Assembly: GCA_016165875.1 (NCBI GenBank)
Contig: JABBOT010000007.1
Location: 7,659,245 to 7,723,244 of the forward strand
DNA length: 64,000 nt
Reading direction: 5' to 3'
DNA from: Acanthopleura granulata
Taxonomy: Eukaryota; Mollusca; Polyplacophora; Chitonida; Chitonidae
The translations under genes were made by a program, and so were the position numbers. The notes beneath the pieces are model-generated. The model saw only the letters and a list, made by a program, of their open reading frames with translations. It did no database searches and was not told where the DNA came from. Shown one piece after another: positions 58,201-64,000 of this stretch (position 1 is the stretch's first letter; the number at the start of each line of letters is the position of its first letter).

Positions 58201-60441
58201 CTCACATACTAAAAGGGTATATTTTGTATCAGTCAAGCAAAGGTGTTTAATGTAAAGTCGCCATACATGGCGACGATAGAATATTGCTTTCCCGGCGTCC
58301 ATGTAAAAAGATAATTCAGTATGTATGTTTTTGCTCTGAAATGAAAGCATCAAAACTATTTATCCTGTTCTGCAATTTTCAGGGAAACGACAGCGTTAGT
58401 GAATGTGTATCTCACGACGAGGAAGCGAAGATTTATTCTTCCGTTAACCGTGTCAACGGAAAACGTAACGACAGGTTACAGCTGGTAAGTACAACGGATC
58501 CATTGACGATCTTATTTACCTCCTCATTTCCTCTGCGACAGGAATATGGCAATTTGCGCACATCGAATGGGGCAGTCTTACAAACAGACAGAAGTATATC
58601 CAGTGTAATCAGATAAAAGATTTGAAGCCAGAAAATGCAAAGTCTAAAAAAGAAATTCATTTGCAGGGTAAATTGTAAAAATGAAAATAGCATTAGTATA
58701 AACGTTGAAAGTTTTTAAATGCTTTCCCTACATTTTTATGTGCAGTATCCTCGATAAAGCCTATCATACAACCAGAACATTTGACTGCATTCAAATCAGT
58801 TAAAATGAATCTAAAAACATAAGTAGAGGCATTTTCAAAGGCAGCTTTCAGAGGATTTCCCATGATGCTGACATCGTTCTTACGATTTCTGTCCACTTAA
58901 AATAACCAGGATTGCATTATATGGTAAGTAATACAGAACATAATATACATATTATTTATGTAATACCATGTGTATAATTCTGTTGAAGTAATTTAACTTT
59001 TACAGCTTCGATTTAAGCATTTATCATTTATTCATTTGTTTTGTCCTATTTGACCTGAGTAAAAGAGTTTAGCGTGCATCCCAGATAGCATTTTGTTAAA
59101 TTTCATATTTAATTTAAAATATATCTAAACTAGTATTGAAACCTACTGTTTTAAATCAGGGCACAGATGATATCGTGACTAGGAACTACAGCCTATCTCT
59201 GCGTGACGGAATCTTGCGCTGCTCGTTTCAAAGAAAGGTTTTCGTGAATGACGTGCGAGTGTTCAGTCTGACCCAGTCCTGGTTCTTGCTTGTCGCCTGG
59301 GGAAATACCAACAGTGACAGTAAGTCGCACGCGTGTTATAATACAAAGACACACGGCTAGGTCACATTATATGTGAGCAAGTGAATTTATACTTATATGA
59401 CGCTGAATATAGAGCGCCAAACTAGTGTGAAGCCGATATAAACTGAATGCATATGTTAGGCCTACGCGGTATCGCATGCCAATCCGCAGCAGTTGTCTCC
59501 CTTGTTTCTCCACAGCCATAACACACAGCTCTCACGTATACACGCGAGTGCAGCATGCATTTCTCAAGCAGAAGTTATAGATGGTTATTTGAACCGATAT
59601 AAAAAGATCTTATTCTCTTGTAGGTGATGAAAAACAGGTCCACGTGGATAGACCAGTTTTCACCGTGAATCCAGTGACCATCGTCAGGACCCATAACCAG
59701 GGGACGACTATTACCTTGAAAGACAGCAACAGTGTGTACAGACTCATGGGTAACGGTAAGATTTTGTTTGTCCTAGCTAAGTTTGCATTGTAATACACAG
59801 AGCATATTCCTATATACCTATCTACATTTTAAATGTGTACATTCCGTGTACCTGGTATTGTATGTTCAGATTTATTTATTGATTGATTTATTTATTTATT
59901 TACTCCTTCATTTATTTGTTTGTTTATTTATTTCATTGGTGTTTCACGCCGCACTCAAGAATATTTGACTTATACGACGGCGGCCGGCATTATGGTGAGA
60001 GGAAAGCGGGCAGAGCCCAGGGGCGTAGTGTCAATAAATACTATTATTATTATTATTATCATTATTATTATTTTATTATTATTATTATTTATCATTATTT
60101 GTTGTTATCATCATTATTCTTATTGTTGTCGTTGTTGTCATTGTTGTTATTATTATGATTATTATTATTAGGAGTAGTAGTAATATTACATCATTGTAAA
60201 TGTAGGACTGGGCAGTAGACTACACATCTCTGACTCGAATTATCTTTGGCAAGATTCCCCATTCCTCAACATTCTTCACTGCGCGGTACATTTGAACCAG
60301 ACTGTTAGATTCGGTCATATTTTCATTATCATTAAGGCTGCAACTCCTCATTGCTTGTAACTTATCCGTGTTTTGATATTCATTGTAGGATTATTTCCTG
60401 TACTGTGCTGTGTTTGGGCGAGCATTCTTCTCCTCATCTAA
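52012..60441 (+). CDS. Gene D: Reeler-DOMON paralog with displaced start codon
   Basis: Nine exons (52012-52219, 54290-54444, 55599-55687, 56471-56609, 56998-57183, 58383-58484, 59160-59319, 59624-59755, 60389-60441) give an open frame of about 407 residues with the same intron phases as B and C. Exon 1 encodes a good signal peptide (WAVLWLLGTVCLSLTRPSTA) but has no in-frame ATG; I begin at TTG 52012 only to hold the frame. The sole nearby ATG (52023) is out of frame. It sits 12 bases after an AG acceptor, where B and C have their ATGs. Either a tiny indel follows the ATG, or an upstream exon supplies the start. Reeler is about residues 28-170, DOMON about 198-350 (WVAIGLSDDSRM, GNDSVSECV), and the hydrophobic C-terminus is GLFPVLCCVWASILLLI. 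Intron 1 starts with GC. Everything downstream is intact, so loss of function, if real, is recent. Confidence 0.82.
52345..52600. mobile_element. TTAA-type TIR element, fragment 3
   Basis: Partial, diverged match to 37385-37580 (tactatttatgtagtaa, caacatatcaaaaaatc, tgatgaccattttt). It lies in gene D intron 1. Confidence 0.45.
52955..53035 (+). repeat. Dispersed repeat shared with 7.1 kb (copy 2)
   Basis: gcaaacgatcacacgttacc and tttaccacagttagggattt align with 7090-7165. Confidence 0.5.
54290..54444 (+). CDS. Gene D exon 2: Reeler core
   Basis: Acceptor cttggttttag. Encodes VTLQAHCDRMFRGFLLQARN. Donor CAG|gttagt, phase 0. The usual APCG is AHCD here. Confidence 0.88.
54935..55010 (+). repeat. 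Dispersed repeat shared with 7.1 kb (copy 3)
   Basis: cttgacaaatggtcacaacg, then a diverged continuation. The intron segment 54560-54640 likewise resembles 10915-11000 (agagggatactctgattgg). Confidence 0.45.
55255..55316 (+). mobile_element. SINE-like 3' module, family 4, copy 2
   Basis: cgccacgatatggctgagat and gccgatgtggcgttaagcca, with an attcattcatcc tail. Gene D intron 2. Confidence 0.6.
55599..55687 (+). CDS. Gene D exon 3: Reeler C-terminal part
   Basis: Acceptor ttctcacag. Encodes SVVDFEWTAPSAPSGHVVMM. Donor AT|gtaggt, phase 2. Confidence 0.9.
56039..56160 (-). mobile_element. SINE family 1, 5'-truncated
   Basis: (ttta)n, ggtgttttacgtggtactc and atggtgggaggaatgcggac. Gene D intron 3. 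Confidence 0.83.
56471..56609 (+). CDS. Gene D exon 4: Reeler end and linker
   Basis: Acceptor ccactttccag. Encodes VTFVETFHIFWTSVLSAVIR and ends DKME|gtatat, phase 0. The donor lies inside a 12-bp target-site duplication of a SINE that starts five bases into the intron. Confidence 0.87.
56615..56723 (-). mobile_element. SINE family 1 insertion with 12-bp target duplication at a splice donor
   Basis: The insert runs from tttattcatttatttc to gcaggttgctgccgg and is flanked by perfect direct repeats aatggaggtata (56603-56614 and 56724-56735). The repeat contains the gene D exon 4 donor. Confidence 0.88.
56998..57183 (+). CDS. Gene D exon 5: DOMON N-terminal half
   Basis: Acceptor gtttgcgcag. 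Encodes CSNDQKCLKLCNTSTCQVLI and KWVAIGLSDDSRM. Donor gtaagt, phase 0. Confidence 0.9.
57423..57541 (+). mobile_element. SINE family 1 degenerate 3' part
   Basis: cgttaaacaccaatcaagta tail and a weak body. Gene D intron 5. Confidence 0.55.
58383..58484 (+). CDS. Gene D exon 6: DOMON middle
   Basis: Acceptor aattttcag. Encodes GNDSVSECVSHDEEAKIYSS. Donor CTG|gtaagt. 102 bp, phase 0 on both sides. Confidence 0.92.
59160..59319 (+). CDS. Gene D exon 7: DOMON C-terminal half
   Basis: Acceptor ttaaatcag. Encodes SLRDGILRCSFQRKVFVNDV and SWFLLVAWG. Donor A|gtaagt, phase 1. Confidence 0.9.
59624..59755 (+). CDS. Gene D exon 8: membrane-proximal segment
   Basis: Acceptor ctcttgtag. Encodes SDEKQVHVDRPVFTVNPVTI and ends RLMGN|gtaaga. 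A second in-phase GT six bases earlier (G|gtaacg) would remove two residues. Phase 1. Confidence 0.83.
59870..60025 (-). mobile_element. SINE family 1, 5'-truncated
   Basis: Long (ttta)n-like tail, then ggtgtttcacgccgcactc and agcccaggggc. It is followed directly by an ATT microsatellite. Gene D intron 8. Confidence 0.85.
60038..60175. repeat. (ATT)n microsatellite
   Basis: Interrupted att/atc/ttg run directly following a SINE, in gene D intron 8. Confidence 0.9.
60389..60441 (+). CDS. Gene D exon 9: hydrophobic C-terminus and stop
   Basis: Acceptor attcattgtag. Encodes GLFPVLCCVWASILLLI and TAA, aligning with GVLPMLLVVFVWTL of gene B. Found by matching phase and residue pattern, not by length, so it is slightly less certain than the others. 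Confidence 0.82.
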
Positions 60442-60477
60442 TCCAGAATACCTAGCCGTGGCTCCTACATGTATGAT

Positions 60478-60640
60478 GCCGTACGTGGGAAGATCTGCCA
60501 GCAACCTGCCGATGGCCGGGGGTTTCCCCTGGGCTCGGCCCGGTTTCCTCCCACCACGATGCTGTCCGCCGTCGTATAAGTGAAACCTTCTTGAGTACAG
60601 CTTAAAACACCAATCAAATAAATAAATAAAATAAATACAT
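60478..60640 (+). mobile_element. SINE family 1 just downstream of the gene D stop
   Basis: Starts gatgccgtacgtgggaag, about 37 bp after the stop. Full body; the tail contains overlapping AATAAA hexamers (about 60617-60638). Confidence 0.87.
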
Positions 60641-61109
60641 TTATGATCAAAACTTCCGGAATAACGTTGCAAAAAATTGTTATAGAGGTACTCCAAATGA
60701 TCCATTTCAAGGCTTTCAGCAAACGCGCGCTATGTTTTAATTCTTCGCTAAACCAGTAAAAATGTTTTGTGTATTGGGATGATAAATTATGTAGCGAATT
60801 ATTGTGATCACTAATTGTAATTCAATAGATTTCATCACAGCTCATATATTCACTCGGTAGGTTTGTGCTTTGCATGCACTCAACAATGTACGTATATCAA
60901 TCTAAATGAAAGAACTGAAGCCCCGGAGTTTCATGAGTTTCTTTGTGTAATTGCGATGCTTTACTTTAAATGAGGACGTAATCTTATGAAATCAATAGCC
61001 ATATTCGCATAGATGTAAAAAAAATTGGGCCAATTCGGATACGGTGAGATGGTGGCCAATCACTAGGGCGCAAGAGCTGCAGATTTCGTTGAACACCAAA
61101 CCGTTGTGC

Positions 61110-61272
61110 CTGCCTGTAGGCCACACGTGGAAAAGTTTGTCAGTGACTTACCCAACGACACAGGTTTACTTCAGGTACTCCAGTTTCCTCCAGCCATTAA
61201 AGTGACATTCGTGGTATAAGTGAAAAATACTGGAGCAAGACGTTAGACAACAGGGAAATAAATAAAAAGAAA
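61110..61272 (+). mobile_element. SINE family 1, diverged
   Basis: aggccacacgtggaaaagtt, gtggtataagtgaaa and a gaaataaataaaaag tail. Confidence 0.65.
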
Positions 61273-61362
61273 TACAGTGCGCCAGTTAGAATATGCACTC
61301 GAATGGGGATAAGTTTTTTTGCTAGCACCTAAGTCGATCAGTTTATATTGACCAATGACAGC

Positions 61363-61507
61363 TTATTTAATTATTGGTGATTTACACCGTGCTTAAAATA
61401 TTTCACTTATACAACGGCTGCCAGCAGTTCGGTGAGAAGAAACCGAAAAGAGCCTGGGTGGAAAACTCACTGCCGAAAGTTCTTGGCAGGCCTTCCCGCG
61501 TAAGGTA
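61363..61507 (-). mobile_element. SINE family 1, diverged
   Basis: ggtgatttacaccgtgctta, tatttcacttatacaacggc and aggccttcccgcg. It forms a facing pair with 61110-61272. Confidence 0.75.
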
Positions 61508-62179
61508 TAACATTCATCAGTATAATATACATTTATAATTTCTCTATATTTCGCCCTTTCTCCCCCACCCCTCCAGCGCTACCCTCGGAAGAATCCTCAC
61601 TGTGGTTACAAAGACTTATGTACACCAATCTTTTTAAGAACATTTTGCACAATACACTCCTTGCCTCGCAATTTTTTTTTCCGCGGGAAAGTGGCCGTGT
61701 GTAAGTACTGACATGTTTCAGACGAAAGTCCACCCCCGGAATCTCTGACGGTCGACTTTTAATGAAAGGGAGTGTCGGATTACCTGTTAGTGTATTAACC
61801 CAGGTAATCATTCTAACCCCAGTCAGGTATACTTTCCCTTGCTTTGGCCCGGAGCGAGGGGTATCCAGCAGTGCTGTAACAGACCAGACCTCTGTTATAT
61901 GACTTTGCGTTCTTGCCTGCCTCCATGTCATGTATCGTATTTTTTACGGTTAAGCAAACAACAGATAACAAGTCTGACGACAAAGCATGCGAGAAAGCAA
62001 TATAAGAATAAGTGGACGGGCACTCTGCCAAGATCGGCGTATCAATAATCAAACAGATTTGATTGACCCGTGGCTGAGGTGTGACAAGATTAATATATAC
62101 TGTGACCCTGGACTTGTATATGCGTTTACACCGAATAACGCAGAGCTGAGAAGCATTGAGTCGTCGAGGAAAAACTTCG

Positions 62180-63037
62180 ATGGTAGCTTCTGAATACTAT
62201 ATTGACAACGTGGGAGACTGTTTCAGGATAACGACCAGTATGTCTTCTCCACCGAAAGCCTCTAGCGGAGCAGCCGTGCGTCGCCAAAATAGTTTTGGTC
62301 GTAAACAGCCCTCGTCGCCGAAGCTCATTAAAAAGAAAAGTGTTTCCAGATACGACGAAACATCCAAGGACGGTTCCGATTCATTGCACCAATCCTGGAC
62401 AAGCAGGAGCTATCAAGATTCCCCACAGTCGGCACAAGGTTCTTATCCGGAAATATCAGCGTCGATCTTCATTCAGCAATGCATACAGAATATGCCAGTA
62501 GAGTTAGGCACGCCAGTGGAACGATGTCCTTTGCCAGAAGGTTCTGATGACTTCCGCAAGGTCATGCAAGACATGAACTCTGAGACAAAGCAAGACAGTG
62601 TTGACTCTTCTACGGAGGGTGCTAGACACAATGCCATCAAGGAGAGGTCGAGTTCCTTTAGATCCCAAGATTCATTCTCGAATATTCACGAAGGAAGGGT
62701 AATGTCAAACACCAATGAATCTATCAAGAAGGCGCCATTGACAAAGAAGACGAGCTGGCCAGGTTCCGGAGCGAATCAATCTCCTGTCCGAAGACAAGGC
62801 GGCCAGTGGCCACACTCAGGTAGCGAAAGAGAGACTAGTAAAGGGTCTGAAAGGAAGCAGGCAATAAGAAAGACTTCCAGGCAGGAGGACATCTTCGTTT
62901 TATCCTCGGATTCAGAGGACGACGATGGTGACAAAAGTCGGCTGTCGTACAGACGCAAACCAGTAAGTAGACAGTCCAGCCTGCAATCTCGCAAGTGTCA
63001 TAAGACAGCTGGATTGTCAAGAGGAATGTCGCAGTAA
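62180..63037 (+). CDS. Ser-rich, probably disordered protein or first coding exon; function unknown
   Basis: This is the longest open frame in the window, 285 codons from the ATG at 62180. An in-frame TGA at 62147-62149 closes it upstream. The product is rich in Ser, Lys, Arg and Gln, has little hydrophobic sequence and no domain I recognise. It has several basophilic kinase-like sites (RRQNSFGRK, RKTSRQ, RRKPVSRQSSLQ) and an acidic cluster (SSDSEDDDGD) of the CK2 type, so it is probably a phosphorylated intracellular disordered region. The frame ends TCG CAG TAA, but those bases overlap a strong donor (gca|gtaagt at 63034). The exon may therefore end at 63033 in phase 2 and continue beyond the window. 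It is unrelated to the Reeler-DOMON cluster. Composition and length argue for coding; transcription is unproven. Confidence 0.6.
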   Translation: MVASEYYIDNVGDCFRITTSMSSPPKASSGAAVRRQNSFGRKQPSSPKLIKKKSVSRYDETSKDGSDSLHQSWTSRSYQDSPQSAQGSYPEISASIFIQQCIQNMPVELGTPVERCPLPEGSDDFRKVMQDMNSETKQDSVDSSTEGARHNAIKERSSSFRSQDSFSNIHEGRVMSNTNESIKKAPLTKKTSWPGSGANQSPVRRQGGQWPHSGSERETSKGSERKQAIRKTSRQEDIFVLSSDSEDDDGDKSRLSYRRKPVSRQSSLQSRKCHKTAGLSRGMSQ

Positions 63038-64000
63038 GTCGTACCACACTTAATTCATCTGCTTAGTTCAAGTGAACTAAAAGAGGTGCTACAGAAGTGT
63101 CTAATCACATTTAAGTGGACTCAATATTGTGTGTCGTGTTTGTGGCGTTTGTTCTATAGGAAGCTTATGGGAAGCTTACGTCCACGTTGTTATCTCCAGT
63201 AATAAGCAAGGTTAATGTAAACTTCATCTACAAAACAGTTTTGGCCTCCGTGACCTGATCTGTGTGATCTATGTGAACTCAGCGAATATATAATCACGTA
63301 AAATAAATCAGCTAAAGCTGATTATCGTCTGTCAAGTGTATGCAATTCGGTATGTGTTAATGTAAATACATTATGCATTTGTTGATACATGCAAATGTCA
63401 TTAAATGTATCCGCTACGGATAGCTAAGCAATTGTATTATATCACATGGACAACATACCAAGAGTATTTTGTCATTGGATTCATGTTGTTCCGGCATTCC
63501 AAGATCGTAATACTATATTGACTCCCATCGTTTATTCCCCTGCAGGCTGAGCGAATTTCTTATCGATGAGTTTAATGGAGCTGTTAATTTAGACATTCAT
63601 ATTCCAACCATAAAACACAATCTTCTAAGTCTTTAATTACCATCTCTTCCAATACATCACCTTTTTATACAACTAAATGACACTCGTACCTTGCCCAAGA
63701 AACATGTAAAATGACAAAAGTTTCTTGCGCAAGAGAACTGAAAAATAACACCGTTTGCTGGCCCAAGAGAATTGTAAAATGACAATGGTTGTTTGCCCTA
63801 AAAATGTAAAATGACACTGTTTGATTGCCCAAGAGAAATGTAAAATGTTACTGGTTGCCGACCCAAGAAGTCGATTTTCATGATCTCGGTCAACACTTCA
63901 AACACCATTCATTTATTATTACATAAGAGCAAAAATCCTTACTTCTCAACATTTCTTCTGTTGTAAACAGAGCTATAAATCAGAACCGCCAAGGTCATTA
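63038..64000. other. Sequence downstream of the Ser-rich frame
   Basis: AT-rich. If the donor at 63034 is used, this is intron. Apart from the tandem repeat at 63.7-63.87 kb nothing is recognised. Confidence 0.5.
63690..63872. repeat. Tandem repeat, unit about 40-44 bp, about five copies
   Basis: Units share gcccaagagaa.tgtaaaatg. Located about 650 bp after the Ser-rich frame. Confidence 0.8.

Larger units (their letters stand above)
60641..62179. other. Intergenic region between gene D and the Ser-rich frame
   Basis: Two diverged SINE copies face each other at 61.1-61.5 kb. The rest (notably 61550-62179) is less AT-rich and may hold the promoter or 5'UTR of the downstream frame. No convincing TATA or other core element was identified by eye. 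Confidence 0.45.

Noticed and set aside
58284..58616. 110-codon + strand frame as an independent gene
   Set aside because: It contains gene D exon 6 (58383-58484); the rest is intron read-through.
59761..59831. Alternative gene D exon 9 after the acacag at about 59799
   Set aside because: It would encode a short, weakly hydrophobic end. The exon at 60389 matches gene B in phase and residue pattern.
61533..61931. Minus-strand 132-codon frame
   Set aside because: No recognisable domain, overlaps the likely 5' region of the Ser-rich gene, and no splice or start support.

Overview
This is a eukaryotic nuclear window: split genes with GT-AG introns, AT-rich non-coding DNA and dense short interspersed elements. 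The dominant repeat is a tRNA-headed SINE with an (AAAT)n tail. It and a second tRNA-headed SINE resemble repeats I associate with molluscan and other lophotrochozoan genomes, so I infer a mollusc, probably a bivalve or gastropod. That is recall of repeat style, not a database match.

The main content is a head-to-tail cluster of paralogous genes on the + strand encoding secreted Reeler-DOMON proteins. Gene A (179-3453) is a decayed, 5'-cut copy. Gene B (16959-30174, 439 aa) and gene C (35376-45419, 409 aa) are intact. Gene D (52012-60441, about 407 aa) is intact except at its start codon. B, C and D share nine coding exons with identical intron phases (1,0,2,0,0,0,1,1). Each encodes a signal peptide, a Reeler domain (exons 1-4), a DOMON domain (exons 5-8) and a short hydrophobic C-terminus in exon 9. 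They look like the extracellular half of ferric-chelate reductase 1 (FRRS1/SDR2) proteins without the cytochrome b561 membrane domain, possibly GPI-anchored. The paralogs differ in a Thr-rich linker (B only), in the residues at the DOMON exon 5/6 junction (C) and in the state of the start codon (D).

Layout: 1-3.5 kb relic gene A; 3.5-16.4 kb intergenic with SINEs, local duplications, a possible relic of a Reeler first exon (about 6.72-6.96 kb) and a degraded TIR element; 16.4-30.2 kb gene B, with a long-TIR fold-back element just upstream and several tandem repeats in its introns; 30.2-35.4 kb intergenic with SINEs, unassigned short open frames and a near-perfect 158-bp duplication; 35.4-45.4 kb gene C; 45.4-52 kb intergenic; 52-60.4 kb gene D, where a SINE has duplicated a splice donor and another lies just past the stop codon; 60.5-64 kb an unrelated Ser-rich disordered reading frame (62180-63037), possibly the first coding exon of a gene leaving the window.

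Gene models were built by eye from paralog alignment and splice signals. No transcript or database evidence was available, and repeat boundaries are approximate.
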